This document shows, piece by piece, positions 17,216 to 27,041 of a stretch of DNA of 58,687 bases; within the stretch, counting starts at the first letter, position 1; every line of letters starts with the position of its first letter. Under the pieces are notes generated by a model. That model did not search any database. It was not told the origin of the DNA and saw only the letters and a program-made list of their open reading frames with translations. The position numbers and the translations under genes were made by a program. This stretch comes from an uncultured Pleomorphomonas sp. (lineage in GTDB: Bacteria; Pseudomonadota; Alphaproteobacteria; Rhizobiales; Pleomorphomonadaceae), in assembly GCA_937868725.1 (NCBI GenBank), contig CALMMQ010000074.1:1-58687 (forward strand), read 5' to 3'.

Positions 17216-17427
17216 TGAGGCAAACCAGTACCAGTACCGCGACACGGTTGACCTGTTGACTCTTTGGTTATTTCTCCTTATGGTTGCAAATACATCTTCC
17301 GAATAATATAACGTGTTCCGCATTGTGCGAGAAAAACGCGCCCAAAATATCAATAACCGTAACAGCGACACGTTGTATTTTCAAATTGTAGACTTTTGTT
17401 GGATCACGATTGAGAACTGAGGTCATC
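17216..17427. other. AT-rich non-coding stretch before the TM2 gene
   Basis: About 210 bases with visibly lower GC than the rest of the window and no supported coding frame. It leads into the TM2-domain pseudogene and presumably arrived with it. Confidence 0.6.
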
Positions 17428-17780
17428 ATGAAAAAAGCGTCGACCGCATTCTTGTTTTGGATACTTGGATTCTTAGGCCTATGTGGCCTCCATAGATTCT
17501 ATGTCGGCCGAAAATTTACAGGTTTTATATGGTTAGTTACGCTTGGCATACTTGGATTGGACAACTTTTTGACCTATTTTTCCTTGGTTCCATGGTGCGC
17601 CAGGCGAATATATTGGAAGGTCTCGCTCGAGGTGCAATCGGTAACACCAATACCAACTCGGTAAATACTGCCATTGCCCCGGTCTTCAACATTTCTCTGA
17701 ACGTACCAGCTGGCCAGGCTGGTTATGCGCAACCAGATTCTCTTGGTGCGTCGCCCCCAGCAACACCACCAGCCCACTGA
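17428..17780 (+). pseudogene. TM2-domain protein gene with a frameshift
   Basis: The start (GAGG, then ATG at 17428) encodes MKKASTAFLFWILGFLGLCG and LHRFYVGRKFTGFIWLVTLG, the first helix and loop of a TM2 domain. Near 17553-17560 the reading must gain one base to continue as IGQLFDLFFLGSMVRQANIL, the expected second helix and end of the domain, and then a tail ending at 17780. As written the frame runs out in unrelated residues. The cause is a real one-base deletion or a sequencing error in a stretch of short repeats. The gene is AT-rich compared with its neighbours, which suggests transfer. Confidence 0.8.
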
Positions 17781-18654
17781 TGGGAGTTCTTCGATCGAGC
17801 CGCAGCGTTGCCCGGTCAAGCGCCAGCACGTTGAAGCCGTGCTCCGCCGCCAGTCGCCGCACGTACGCCTCCCCGTGGGCGTAGCGCAGGCTGTCGCGCA
17901 GCACGAGGTCGGCGCCGGCGGGGGCTTCCTCGACCGAGAAGGCGAACAGGCCGTGCGGGGCGAGCGCCCGGCGCGTGGCGGCGAAGACGGCGTCGAGGGC
18001 GCCGACGTAGACGAAGACGTCGGCGGCGGTGACGAGGTCGTAGGGGCCGGGGGCGCGGGCGAGGCTGTCGAGGACGTCGCCGGTCAGCACCTCAGCGTAG
18101 CGCGGGGCGGCGCGGGCGGTCATCTCGGCCGACAGGTCGCAGCCAATGAAGCGGCCGAGCCGGCCGGCCAGCACCTTGGCCATCAGCCCGGTGCCGCAGC
18201 CGAGATCCATGCCGGCGGCAAAATTGGCGCCGGGACGAACGGCGTCGAGGGCGGCGGCGATCAGCCACGGCGCCCGATAGGCGAGGTCGTCGACCAGCGC
18301 CGTCTCGAAACGGTCGGCGTAGTCGTCGAACAGGCCGCGCACGTAGGCCGCCGGCGGATGATCGGGCATGGCGACGGCGCCGAGCGCCGCCAGCTTGAGA
18401 CCGGCGCCGAACAGGCCGTCGGCGTCGAGCGCCGCGGCGCGGCGGAGCCACGGCAACGCCTCGTCCGGCCGGCCGTCGGCCACCAGCGCGTCGGCGGCGG
18501 CGATGAGGGCCGGCAACCAGTCGGGCACGATCTCCAGCGCCTGGGCGCAGAGGTCGGCGGCGGCGGCGTGCTCGCCGGCCTCGGCGTAGGCGCGGGCATA
18601 TTCAAAGCGCCGGTCGGCCAGGAGGTCGCCGGAGGAGTGGCCAGCCACGCCCAT
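17686..18654 (-). CDS. TPR-containing class I SAM-dependent methyltransferase
   Basis: A 322-residue protein with two or three TPR-like helical pairs (about 12-80, [20 protein letters not shown]) and a class I methyltransferase domain whose SAM site is [16 protein letters not shown] near residue 148. TGAGGG lies seven bases before the ATG at 18652-18654. The substrate is unknown. The last 25-30 residues ([20 protein letters not shown]) are read from the antisense of the TM2 pseudogene and look foreign, so the native C-terminus was probably replaced when that DNA arrived. TerB lies just upstream on the same strand. Confidence 0.85.
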   Translation of the reverse strand: MGVAGHSSGDLLADRRFEYARAYAEAGEHAAAADLCAQALEIVPDWLPALIAAADALVADGRPDEALPWLRRAAALDADGLFGAGLKLAALGAVAMPDHPPAAYVRGLFDDYADRFETALVDDLAYRAPWLIAAALDAVRPGANFAAGMDLGCGTGLMAKVLAGRLGRFIGCDLSAEMTARAAPRYAEVLTGDVLDSLARAPGPYDLVTAADVFVYVGALDAVFAATRRALAPHGLFAFSVEEAPAGADLVLRDSLRYAHGEAYVRRLAAEHGFNVLALDRATLRLDRRTPISGLVVLLGATHQENLVAHNQPGQLVRSEKC

Positions 18655-18664
18655 GGCCGGGCCC

Positions 18665-19078
18665 TCAGGCGTGCTTGCGGTAGCGCACGCGCGCCGAATG
18701 CTCGATGGCGGCGACGCCGAGCTTTTCGAGGTCGAGCCGGTCTTCCAGCATCTGCAGGAACACCAGTTCTTCCTGCTTGACGTCGACGTCGGAGGCGGCC
18801 ACCTCGACGGCGAGGGCATAGGCGGTCTCGTGGAGGCGCTCGGGCAGCGCGTCGGCGACGCGGTCGAGAATGCGGTCGATGCCGTTGGCCGACTTGAGGT
18901 TGGCCGAACAGGCGTCGGCGATGTCGCCCACCGAACCGTCAAAGCCATCGAACACCGGCAGGAAGGCGATCAGCCGCTGCAACTGTTCGAGTTCGCTTTC
19001 GGTCATGGCGCGGTCGGCGACGGCGGTCGTCACCATCACCCAGATCAGGGCCTCGTGAACGGAAAGCGGCTTCTGCAT
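18665..19078 (-). CDS. TerB-family tellurite resistance protein
   Basis: A 137-residue all-helical protein of the TerB family. The N-terminal helix [20 protein letters not shown] and the later [20 protein letters not shown] carry the conserved acidic residues that bind metal in this fold. No other ter genes are near, so a role in tellurite resistance is not implied; many stand-alone TerB proteins have unknown functions. It is followed by the methyltransferase gene after ten bases and probably forms an operon with it. Confidence 0.88.
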   Translation of the reverse strand: MQKPLSVHEALIWVMVTTAVADRAMTESELEQLQRLIAFLPVFDGFDGSVGDIADACSANLKSANGIDRILDRVADALPERLHETAYALAVEVAASDVDVKQEELVFLQMLEDRLDLEKLGVAAIEHSARVRYRKHA

Positions 19079-19249
19079 GATGTCCTCGATCGGTTGGTTT
19101 CACCCCTATTAGGGCCGCTGCCGGCCAAAGCGCAAGATCGCTTCTGGATCAGCGGCCGAGACGAAGCCGCAAAACCATTTGCATTTTGGCGAAACGATTC
19201 TAGTGTCCGCCGGCCCGTTTCCGGGCATTTCCCCATTTCGAGGATTGAA

Positions 19250-20914
19250 ATGACCACCGCACTTCTCGCCGCCCTCTCCGATCCCGCGCTCCTCGCCGCG
19301 GCTGGCCGCTCCAAGGCCTGGCCGTTCGAGGAAGCCAAGAAGATCGTGGCGCGGATCGAGAAACGCAAGGACAAGAGCCGGCCGGTGATCTTCGAGACCG
19401 GCTACGGCCCGTCGGGCCTGCCGCACATCGGCACCTTCGGCGAAGTGGCGCGCACCACCATGGTGCGCACGGCCTTCCGCGTGCTGACCGAGGACAAGGT
19501 GCCGACGCGGCTCCTGTGCTTCTCCGACGACATGGACGGCATGCGCAAGGTGCCCGACAACGTGCCGAACCCGGACGTGCTGAGGGCCAACCTCGGCAAG
19601 GCGCTGACCAACGTGCCGAACCCGTTCGACAACGAACATCCGAGCTTCGGCCACAACAACAACGCCAAGCTGCGGTCGTTCCTCGACACCTTCGGCTTCG
19701 ACTACGAGTTCCTGTCGGCCACCGAGGAATACAAGAAGGGTACGTTCGACGTCATGCTTCTCAAGATGCTGGAGAAGTACGACGAGGTGATGGCCATCAT
19801 GCTGCCGACGCTGCGCGAGGAACGGCGCAAGACCTACGCCCCCTTCCTGCCGGTGCATCCGAAGACGGACGTGGTGATGCAGGTGCCGATCGAGGAACGC
19901 CACCTCGACAAGGGCACCATCGTCTGGACCGACCCCGATACCGGCGAGCGCTTCGAGACGCCGGTCACCGGCGGTCATGCCAAATGCCAGTGGAAGCCCG
20001 ACTGGGCGCTGCGCTGGGCGGCGCTCGGCGTCGACTACGAAATGAGCGGCAAGGACCACATCGACAACGTCAAGACCAGCTCGAAGATCTGCAAGGTGCT
20101 GGGCGGCACGCCGCCGGACGGCTTCAATTACGAGCTGTTCCTCGACGAGAACGGCGAGAAGATCTCCAAGTCCAAGGGCAACGGCCTTACCATCGACGAG
20201 TGGCTGACCTACGCCTCGCCCGACAGTCTGGCGCTCTACATGTTCCAGAAGCCGAAGACGGCCAAGAAGCTGTTCTTCGACGTCATTCCGCGCGCCGTCG
20301 ACGAATACTTCGCCTTCCTCGACAAGTATCCGGAGATGGACGCCGACGCCAAGCTCAACAACCCGGTCTGGCACATCCATTCGGGCCAGCCGCCGGTGAG
20401 CCCGATGCCGGTGAGCTTCACCATGCTGCTCAACCTCGTGTCGGCCAGCCACGCCCACGACAAGGCGGCGCTGTGGGCCTACATCGGCCGGCATACGCCG
20501 GGCGTCAGCCCAGAGACCCACACCAAGCTCGACGAGCTGTGCGGCTACGCTCTTGCCTACTACCAGGACCGGGTGAAACCGTTCAAGGTGTTCCGCGCGC
20601 CCGACGCCGAGGAGCGGCAGGCGCTCGCCCGGCTGCGCGACGTGCTCGCCGCCCTGCCCGAGACGAGCACGGCCGAAGACATCCAGGACGCGGTGCTGGC
20701 CGTCGGCCGCGCCTTCCCGCGCTTCCAGGATGCCGCCAAGAAGGGGCCGGACGGTGGTCCGGGGGTCAGTCTCGAGTGGTTCGCCACGCTCTATCAGGTG
20801 CTGCTCGGCCAGGAAAAGGGACCGCGCTTCGGCTCGTTCGTCGCCCTCTACGGCCTCAGGGAGACGGTGGCGATGATCGAGGCGGCGCTGGCCGGCACGC
20901 TCGGTCAGGAGTGA
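19250..20914 (+). CDS. lysK: Class I lysyl-tRNA synthetase
   Basis: A 554-residue class I LysRS, the form typical of archaea and many alphaproteobacteria, which charges tRNA-Lys with lysine. The HIGH-like motif is [13 protein letters not shown] (about 50-62) and the KMSKS-like motif is [10 protein letters not shown] near residue 303. The C-terminal helical bundle binds the anticodon. The reading frame extends 199 codons upstream across the antisense of the TerB gene; I start at the ATG at 19250, which gives the usual length. Its 3' end overlaps the convergent glycosyltransferase gene by 59 bases. Confidence 0.95.
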   Translation: MTTALLAALSDPALLAAAGRSKAWPFEEAKKIVARIEKRKDKSRPVIFETGYGPSGLPHIGTFGEVARTTMVRTAFRVLTEDKVPTRLLCFSDDMDGMRKVPDNVPNPDVLRANLGKALTNVPNPFDNEHPSFGHNNNAKLRSFLDTFGFDYEFLSATEEYKKGTFDVMLLKMLEKYDEVMAIMLPTLREERRKTYAPFLPVHPKTDVVMQVPIEERHLDKGTIVWTDPDTGERFETPVTGGHAKCQWKPDWALRWAALGVDYEMSGKDHIDNVKTSSKICKVLGGTPPDGFNYELFLDENGEKISKSKGNGLTIDEWLTYASPDSLALYMFQKPKTAKKLFFDVIPRAVDEYFAFLDKYPEMDADAKLNNPVWHIHSGQPPVSPMPVSFTMLLNLVSASHAHDKAALWAYIGRHTPGVSPETHTKLDELCGYALAYYQDRVKPFKVFRAPDAEERQALARLRDVLAALPETSTAEDIQDAVLAVGRAFPRFQDAAKKGPDGGPGVSLEWFATLYQVLLGQEKGPRFGSFVALYGLRETVAMIEAALAGTLGQE

Positions 20915-23003
20915 CGGGAGCCGGCGCCGCCACGGTCTCGTGCGGCGTCTTGTCCCAGAAATGCGGATGGCGGACGATTTCCCACAGCGCCCGCCATGCC
21001 GCCCATGACGACAGCAGCCAATAGAACGGCTGCAGCCAGAGGTCGCGCCGCAGCTCCGGCCGGCCGATCAGCCCCAGCACGCGCCAGCCGACCAGGAAGT
21101 TGCCGCCGTAGCCGGCCAGCATGCCAAGCATGGCGGCGACGATCAGCAGCGTGTCGGCGAACGACAGTTCGTCGGGCGGCGACAGCCAGCCGAAGCCGTA
21201 GGCCGTCAGCATGGCGAGCCACACCGGATGGGCGAGCGGCGCCAGGGCGTTGGCGGCCAGATGCAGCTGAAAGGCGACAAGGTTCCAGATGCCGAGGTCG
21301 GCGTAGAGCCGGCGCGGCCGCCGCATGTGCACGAACCAGGTGACCAGCCAGCCCTTGATCCAGCGCCGGCGCTGACGCAGCCACACCGGCACCGACCGTG
21401 GAGCGTTTTCCGCCGTGGCGCTGTCGAACATGCCGGTGGTGAAGCCGAACCGGGCCAGGCGGACGCCGAGGTCGGCGTCTTCGGTGACGTTGTAGGGGTC
21501 CCAGCCGCCAGCCACCTCAAGGGCGTGGCGCTTGAAGTGGTTGGAAGTGCCGCCGAGTGGCAGCGGCAGGGCCGCCCGGGCCAGCCACGGCAGGACACCT
21601 GAAAACAGGCAGGCGTATTCGATGGCGAACTGCCGCTCCAGCCAGCCACCGGCCCCGGCGATCTCAAGACGGGCCTGGACGCAGGCGAGGTGATCGGGCC
21701 CGGCCAGCAACGCCGCTGCCGCCCGGCGCAGCTGGTCGGGGGCCGGCCGATCCTCGGCGTCGTAGACGGTGACGAGCTCGCCCTTGGCGAAGGCGAGACC
21801 ATAGCAAAGCGCGCGCGGCTTGGTGCGCGGCTGGCCGGGCGGCACCACCAGTGTCCGCATGTGGGCGAGCCCCTGCATTTCCCGCTCGGCGGCGGCGGTG
21901 GTGTCGGGATCGTCCGCCTCGGTCAGGATCATGATGTCGAGCCGGCGGCGCGGATAGTCGAGGCGATCGAGGGCGGCGACGAGCTGGCTCATCATGTGGG
22001 CTTCGCGATAGACCGCCACCAGCACCGAATAGACCGGCAGATCGGCATCGGCGATGGGCGCGGCGGCGGCTTCGAGCCGGCCGGCGTTCTCGAAGGCTTC
22101 AAGCTTCAGCATGGCCAGGCCGAGGAAGGCGACGACCGACAGAACGAAAGTCAGGAGCAGCGGCGGCCGCAGGTCGAACAGCAGTCCGAGCAGCGTCATG
22201 GCCGGGATGATCGGGATCAGCAGCGCCTGCAACAGGCTCGGGCACAGACGCGCCGACAGGCGTGGCATCAGTCGGTGGAGCTGGCTGGTGGTCGAGGCCT
22301 CGACGTCGGCGGCGAGTGAGGCGCGCAACCGACGCTCGAGCCGCCGGGGCGTCGAGATGGCGGTGGCCGACCCGGCACCGTTGCCGCGCCCCAGGATCGA
22401 GAGGCGCTCGGCCAGCCCCTCGAGCGGTGGCGCCGCCACCAGCAGACGGTCACCCCCATGCTCGAAGACGGCCGCGGCGAGCCGGCCGACGTGGCGCGGC
22501 AAGGGGGGATGCAGCGGCCGATACGACCGCCCGAGACCAACACAGGCGAGACCGGCCTTGCGGGCGAGCCAGGCGTAGACGATGTCCTCGCCGTTAGCCC
22601 GTCCGGCGGCGAGCGCGGCCAGCGGGTTGAACGCCTCGGCCGCGGCCATGACTTCGGCGAGGCGGAACGGGCCGAGATCGCAAAGCCGCAGGGCCGGCGC
22701 GGCATCGTCGGCAACGATGCACAGCTGACTGGCGAGGCCGGGATGGGCGTCGAGCAGGCCGACGACGTCCGGACGGGCGACAAGGCGGCGCGACAGCAGC
22801 GCCACCACGTTCTCCGGCCCGGCCGCCAGATCGGTCGCGGCGATGGCGACGCCGACCATCTCGATCAGCCGGACCAGCGGCAGCGGCGCGACAAGCCAGG
22901 GATGGCCCGCGGCCGTCACGAACGGCGATAGGGCCTTTCTTCCGACCTCGGGCTGCGCTAGCCTCGTGTCCAACTGAACCGCCTGCCGCCACACTGATTG
23001 CAC
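20856..23003 (-). CDS. Membrane-bound family 2 glycosyltransferase with N-terminal MshEN-like region
   Basis: A 715-residue protein. The first 250 residues are soluble and resemble an MshEN/GspE N-terminal-like module ([20 protein letters not shown]). Two membrane helices (about 268-312) precede the GT2 catalytic domain with [14 protein letters not shown], the DxD-type site [21 protein letters not shown] and QRRRWIKGW. At least three more helices follow. This is the layout of processive polysaccharide synthases that build and export a beta-linked glycan; the sugar is unknown. The start is GTG at 23001-23003, only two bases from the divergent next gene, so the true start may be further in. Confidence 0.85.
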   Translation of the reverse strand: MQSVWRQAVQLDTRLAQPEVGRKALSPFVTAAGHPWLVAPLPLVRLIEMVGVAIAATDLAAGPENVVALLSRRLVARPDVVGLLDAHPGLASQLCIVADDAAPALRLCDLGPFRLAEVMAAAEAFNPLAALAAGRANGEDIVYAWLARKAGLACVGLGRSYRPLHPPLPRHVGRLAAAVFEHGGDRLLVAAPPLEGLAERLSILGRGNGAGSATAISTPRRLERRLRASLAADVEASTTSQLHRLMPRLSARLCPSLLQALLIPIIPAMTLLGLLFDLRPPLLLTFVLSVVAFLGLAMLKLEAFENAGRLEAAAAPIADADLPVYSVLVAVYREAHMMSQLVAALDRLDYPRRRLDIMILTEADDPDTTAAAEREMQGLAHMRTLVVPPGQPRTKPRALCYGLAFAKGELVTVYDAEDRPAPDQLRRAAAALLAGPDHLACVQARLEIAGAGGWLERQFAIEYACLFSGVLPWLARAALPLPLGGTSNHFKRHALEVAGGWDPYNVTEDADLGVRLARFGFTTGMFDSATAENAPRSVPVWLRQRRRWIKGWLVTWFVHMRRPRRLYADLGIWNLVAFQLHLAANALAPLAHPVWLAMLTAYGFGWLSPPDELSFADTLLIVAAMLGMLAGYGGNFLVGWRVLGLIGRPELRRDLWLQPFYWLLSSWAAWRALWEIVRHPHFWDKTPHETVAAPAPVTPDRACRPAPPRSSPPSP

Positions 23004-23005
23004 AC

Positions 23006-23851
23006 ATGACGAATCCTATCAGAACGGTTGCAACTCGCATTGTGATTGTGCTCAGTTGCATCGCGTTTTCTACAAGTTTTGCGCGCACGGAGACAATGTC
23101 GGCCTTGCCAAGGGTGGTGCCGCAGGACGCGCCGGCCGAGGCCAGTGCCACGCCGACGTCGATCCGTTTCGTCACCTCGGACGACTTCCCGCCATTCAAC
23201 TACGTCGGCGGCGACGGCGTGCTGTCCGGCTTCAACGTCGAGCTGGCGCGGGCCATCTGCGTCCGACTGGCGGTGGCCTGCACCATCCAGGTGCGTCCCT
23301 TCCCGCTCCTGGTCGACACGCTCATCGCCAACCGTGCCGACGCCATCATTGCCGGCGTGCGCGATACGCCGGCGCTGCGCCGCTATCTCAGCTACTCCCA
23401 TCCCTATTTCCGGCTACCCGCCCGCTTCGTCATGGCCAGTCCGGCCGCGATCGAACCGACGCCGGCCGCGCTGGCCGGCCGCAAGATCGCCGTCGCCGCC
23501 GGTACGCGGTATGCCGATTTCATCGCCGACTTCTTTTCCGGCAGCCAAGCGATCGCCACCGACGGCGACGGCGCCTCGTTCGCCCGTCTCAAGGCCGGCG
23601 CGGTCGACGCCGTGTTCACCGGCGCCCTCGCCGGCGCCTTCTGGCTGACCGGCAAGACGGCCGATGGCTGCTGCCGTTTCGCCACCGGCGCCTACACCGA
23701 GAGCGCCTATTTCGGCGACGGGCTGACCATCGCCGTCGGACGCGACAAGGCGGCACTGCGCAACGAGATCAACGGTGCGCTGCGCGACCTCGAAACCGAT
23801 GGCGTTCTGGACGAGCTGGCATTGCGTTTTCTGCCCATGAGCCTTTATTGA
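23006..23851 (+). CDS. Periplasmic solute-binding protein (SBP_bac_3 type)
   Basis: A 281-residue protein with an N-terminal signal peptide ([20 protein letters not shown]) and a family 3 solute-binding domain: [19 protein letters not shown] near residue 52, [13 protein letters not shown], and the later [16 protein letters not shown]. Such proteins bind amino acids or similar small solutes. No permease or ATPase gene is near, so it may serve a distant transporter or the divergent glycan synthase. Two cysteines in DGCCRF are unusual. The start codon is two bases from that of the glycosyltransferase on the other strand. Confidence 0.85.
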   Translation: MTNPIRTVATRIVIVLSCIAFSTSFARTETMSALPRVVPQDAPAEASATPTSIRFVTSDDFPPFNYVGGDGVLSGFNVELARAICVRLAVACTIQVRPFPLLVDTLIANRADAIIAGVRDTPALRRYLSYSHPYFRLPARFVMASPAAIEPTPAALAGRKIAVAAGTRYADFIADFFSGSQAIATDGDGASFARLKAGAVDAVFTGALAGAFWLTGKTADGCCRFATGAYTESAYFGDGLTIAVGRDKAALRNEINGALRDLETDGVLDELALRFLPMSLY

Positions 23852-23854
23852 CAG

Positions 23855-23878
23855 GCGGCGGCAGCACCGCCGCTTCTC
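23855..23878 (+). terminator. Possible terminator after the solute-binding protein gene
   Basis: GCGGCGG pairs with CCGCCGC around a five-base loop and is followed by TTCTCTC. The T tract is poor. Confidence 0.4.
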
Positions 23879-23928
23879 TCAGGTGCCGGCAAACCGATCT
23901 GGCCGGCGCGTCAAGCGGACCCGAACCC

Positions 23929-24321
23929 ATGTTCAGCGCAATCACCGGCTTCATCGTCGTCACCGTCGAGCCCAGCTACCTTCCCGGCGAATCCGAGCCG
24001 GACGAGAGCCGTTACGTCTGGAGCTACCGCGTGGTGATCGAGAACCGGGGCGACCGCGCCGTTCAGCTGATGCGCCGGGCCTGGCACATCACCGACGGCA
24101 ACGGTCAGGTCAAGGAAGTGGTCGGCAGCGGCGTGGTCGGTCAGCAGCCGGTCATCGAGCCGGGCGAAGCCTTCGAGTATTCGAGCGGCTGCCCGCTGAC
24201 GACGCCGAGCGGCATCATGGCCGGCAGCTACCGCATGGTCGACGACCAGGGCGTCACGCTTGACGTCGCCATCCCCGCCTTCTCGCTCGACGTTCCCGAT
24301 CCGAAGCGCCTGCTGAACTAG
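23929..24321 (+). CDS. apaG: Co2+/Mg2+ efflux-associated protein ApaG
   Basis: A 130-residue single-domain ApaG protein with a fibronectin type III-like fold. Typical motifs are [38 protein letters not shown], and [19 protein letters not shown] with the conserved GxGxxG-like loop [10 protein letters not shown]. ApaG is widespread in proteobacteria; its molecular role remains unsettled, with links to metal resistance and diadenosine tetraphosphate levels in enteric bacteria. The downstream genes run in the same direction. Confidence 0.95.
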   Translation: MFSAITGFIVVTVEPSYLPGESEPDESRYVWSYRVVIENRGDRAVQLMRRAWHITDGNGQVKEVVGSGVVGQQPVIEPGEAFEYSSGCPLTTPSGIMAGSYRMVDDQGVTLDVAIPAFSLDVPDPKRLLN

Positions 24322-24448
24322 CTTTATTTTTCTAGCCCAAGCTGCTAGCGCAGGGCTGCTTTTCGAGCCACCGGCAAGCTGACGCTGGACAGCCTACCGG
24401 CGAACTCCTATGTCTCGCAGGTCCGCAGCTCGATATCAGGTACGCCCC

Positions 24449-24724
24449 ATGAACGACCGCCTCAACCGGATCCTTGGCGACTCGCCGGTTCGCCTCCTCG
24501 TTCGCCTGCTGGTGCTGTCGTTCGCCGTCGGCGTGGTGCTGACCGCGCTCGGGCTCGAACCCTACGACATCGTCAATTCGGCCATCCGCTTCGGCCAGCG
24601 CATCTGGAACATGGGCTTTGCCACCCTCGACCGGGCCGGTCACTACCTGCTGCTCGGCGCCGTCGTCGTCCTGCCGGTCTGGCTGGTGCTACGCCTCCTG
24701 AAGATCGGCGGACGCGCCGGCTGA
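24449..24724 (+). CDS. DUF6460 family small membrane protein
   Basis: A 91-residue protein with an N-terminal amphipathic stretch (LNRILGDSPVRLLVRLLVLS), a first membrane helix (about 14-34) and a second one near the C-terminus (LLLGAVVVLPVWLVLRLL). It resembles the DUF6460 family found in Hyphomicrobiales; I am fairly but not fully sure of the name. An upstream in-frame ATG at 24410 is less likely. It sits 14 bases before the MATE gene, so the two are probably co-transcribed. Confidence 0.75.
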   Translation: MNDRLNRILGDSPVRLLVRLLVLSFAVGVVLTALGLEPYDIVNSAIRFGQRIWNMGFATLDRAGHYLLLGAVVVLPVWLVLRLLKIGGRAG

Positions 24725-24738
24725 GGGTCGGCGAGGCG

Positions 24739-26088
24739 ATGGCCGTGCCTTCCTCCGCCCTTCGGATCGACAGTCGGACCGTGCTCGGCATCGCCGTGCC
24801 GATGACGCTGGCCTTCCTGACGACGCCGCTGATCGGCATCGTCGACACCGCCGTCATCGGCCATTACGGCGACCCGGCGCTGATGGGCGGCATCGCCGTG
24901 GCGGCGCTGATCTTCGACGTGGTGTTCTCCACCTTCAACTTCCTGCGCGCCGGCACCACCGGGCTCACCGCCCAGGCGTTCGGGGCCGGCCACCGCCGCG
25001 AGATGCAGGCAGCGCTGCTGCGCGCTCTCGTCGTCGCCGTCCTCGCTGGCCTCGTCATCGTGGCGCTGATGGTGCCGCTGCGCCGGGCCGGCCTCGCCTT
25101 CATCGCTCCGAGCGATGCGGTCGCCGATGCCGCCAGCCGCTATTTCGACATCCGCGTGCTGGCCGCGCCGGTGACGCTCGCCAACTACGCCCTGCTCGGC
25201 TGGGTGCTCGGGCTCGGCCGTTCGGGCATTGCACTGGCGCTGCAGACGCTGATCAACGGCGTCAACATCGGCCTGTCGCTGCTGCTCGGCCTGACGCTCG
25301 GCTGGGGCATCGCCGGAGTGGCCATCGCCGCCGTGGCCGGCGAAGGGCTGGGCCTGCTGGCCGCCCTCGTCATCGCCTACCGCCTCGGGCGCGGTCACTG
25401 GTCGCCGGCCGTCGCCGCCCTCGCCGACGTCCACGCCTTCCATCGCATGGCTGGCGTCAACGCCGACATCATGATGCGCTCGTTCGCGCTGCTGTTCGCC
25501 TTTGCGCTGTTCACGCGCACCGGCGCCCGTTTCGGCGACGTGACGCTGGCCGCCAACGCCGTGCTGATGAACTTCTTCATGGTCGGCGGCTTCTTCCTTG
25601 ATGGCCTCGCCGCCGCCGCCGAACAGCTGGTCGGCCGCGCGGTGGGCGCCCGCGCCGCCGACGCGTTCCACGCCACGGTGCGGCTGACGCTGATGTGGAG
25701 CGTCGGCCTCGCCGGACTGACCTCAGCCGCCTTCTGGCTCGGCGGCCCGGCGCTGATCGCCACCATGACCGCCTCGGCCGAGGTGCGGGCGCTCGCCGCC
25801 CTGTACCTGCCGTGGGCGGCGCTGATGCCGATGTTCGGCGTCTTTGCCTTCGAGATGGACGGCGTCTACATCGGGGCCACCTGGTCGCGCGACATGCGCA
25901 ACATGATGCTGCTGTCGCTCGCCGTCTATACCACCCTCATCGCCGCGCTGGTGCCGGTGCTCGGCAATCACGGCCTGTGGCTGGCCCTCGCCGTCTTTCT
26001 CGGCGCCCGTGGCTTGACGCTCGGCCTCCGCCTGCCGAAGCTGGCGGCCAAAACCTTTGCAAACAGAAACGATGGTATCCGATCATGA
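24739..26088 (+). CDS. MATE family efflux transporter (DinF-like)
   Basis: A 449-residue protein with about twelve membrane helices and the two pseudo-symmetric halves of the MATE family. The N-terminal IAVPMTLAFLTTPLIGIVDT and AVIGHYGDPALMGGIAV are characteristic of the DinF branch, whose members export cationic drugs or other organic compounds with Na+ or H+ exchange. The stop overlaps the start of nudC by four bases (ATGA), which couples their translation. The substrate cannot be read from sequence. Confidence 0.92.
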   Translation: MAVPSSALRIDSRTVLGIAVPMTLAFLTTPLIGIVDTAVIGHYGDPALMGGIAVAALIFDVVFSTFNFLRAGTTGLTAQAFGAGHRREMQAALLRALVVAVLAGLVIVALMVPLRRAGLAFIAPSDAVADAASRYFDIRVLAAPVTLANYALLGWVLGLGRSGIALALQTLINGVNIGLSLLLGLTLGWGIAGVAIAAVAGEGLGLLAALVIAYRLGRGHWSPAVAALADVHAFHRMAGVNADIMMRSFALLFAFALFTRTGARFGDVTLAANAVLMNFFMVGGFFLDGLAAAAEQLVGRAVGARAADAFHATVRLTLMWSVGLAGLTSAAFWLGGPALIATMTASAEVRALAALYLPWAALMPMFGVFAFEMDGVYIGATWSRDMRNMMLLSLAVYTTLIAALVPVLGNHGLWLALAVFLGARGLTLGLRLPKLAAKTFANRNDGIRS

Positions 26089-27020
26089 TCCGCATTCCCG
26101 AGCCGCATCCGGCGCTCGACTGGTCTTCCGCCAACACCTTTTCGGTCAATGACCTCGACCGCCGCTCCGATGCCCGCACCGATCCGGCCTTCGTCGCCCG
26201 GGCCTTCGACGACCCGCGCGCCCGGCTGATGGTGTTTTTCGGCGACCGCATCGTCATCGACGGCACGCCGCCGCGCCCCTATCTGACCGGCGGGGCGCTC
26301 GACGACATCGCCCAGCAGGCGGCCACCACCATTTTCCTCGGCCTCGACAACGATGGTGTGCCCTACTTCGCCGCCGACATGCCGGGCGAGCCGGTGGCGC
26401 TCCCCGGCCAGAGCCTCTACGACCTGCGGTCGCTGGCGGTGGAAGGCGTCGTCGAGCCGGCGTACTTCGGCCCGGCCGCCCAGGCGCGGGCCATGCTGTT
26501 CTGGCACCGGCGCAACCGCTTCTGCGGTGTCTGCGGCCATCCGACCGAAGTGGCGGCGGCCGGCTATCAGCGCGGCTGTCCGTCGTGCGGCACGCAGCAC
26601 TTCCCGCGCACCGACCCGGTGGTGATCATGCTGATCGCCAACGGTGACCGGGCGCTGCTTGGCCGGCAGGGTCGGTTCGCCACCGGCATGTACACCTGCC
26701 TCGCCGGCTTCATGGAGCCGGGCGAGACCATCGAGGACGCCGTGCGCCGCGAGGTGCTGGAGGAATCGGGCATCAGCGTCGGCGCCGTGCGCTATCACGC
26801 CAGCCAGCCGTGGCCGTTCCCGGCCAACCTGATGCTCGGCTGCCTCGGCGAGGCGCTGTCGTCCAAAATCGTCGTCGACCACAACGAGCTTGAGGATTGC
26901 CGCTGGTTCCACCGCGACGAGGTGCGCGCCATGCTGGCCGGCACCCACGACGGCGGGCTCAGCTGCCCGCCGACGGTGGCACTGGCCCGCAGCCTGATCA
27001 CGGCCTGGATGGGCCAATGA
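26085..27020 (+). CDS. nudC: NAD(+) diphosphatase / RNA decapping hydrolase NudC
   Basis: A 311-residue NudC homologue that hydrolyses NADH to NMNH and AMP and can remove NAD caps from RNA. A four-cysteine zinc site is seen in CGVCGHPTEV and GCPSCGTQH (about 146-169). The Nudix box GFMEPGETIEDAVRREVLEE is at about 207-226, and SQPWPFPANLMLG is the NudC-specific SQPWPFPxS-like motif that follows. An N-terminal NUDIX-like domain precedes the zinc site. It overlaps the MATE gene by four bases and converges on pheA. Confidence 0.95.
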   Translation: MIRIPEPHPALDWSSANTFSVNDLDRRSDARTDPAFVARAFDDPRARLMVFFGDRIVIDGTPPRPYLTGGALDDIAQQAATTIFLGLDNDGVPYFAADMPGEPVALPGQSLYDLRSLAVEGVVEPAYFGPAAQARAMLFWHRRNRFCGVCGHPTEVAAAGYQRGCPSCGTQHFPRTDPVVIMLIANGDRALLGRQGRFATGMYTCLAGFMEPGETIEDAVRREVLEESGISVGAVRYHASQPWPFPANLMLGCLGEALSSKIVVDHNELEDCRWFHRDEVRAMLAGTHDGGLSCPPTVALARSLITAWMGQ

Positions 27021-27041
27021 GGCCGATCGTCCCGGCCCGGC

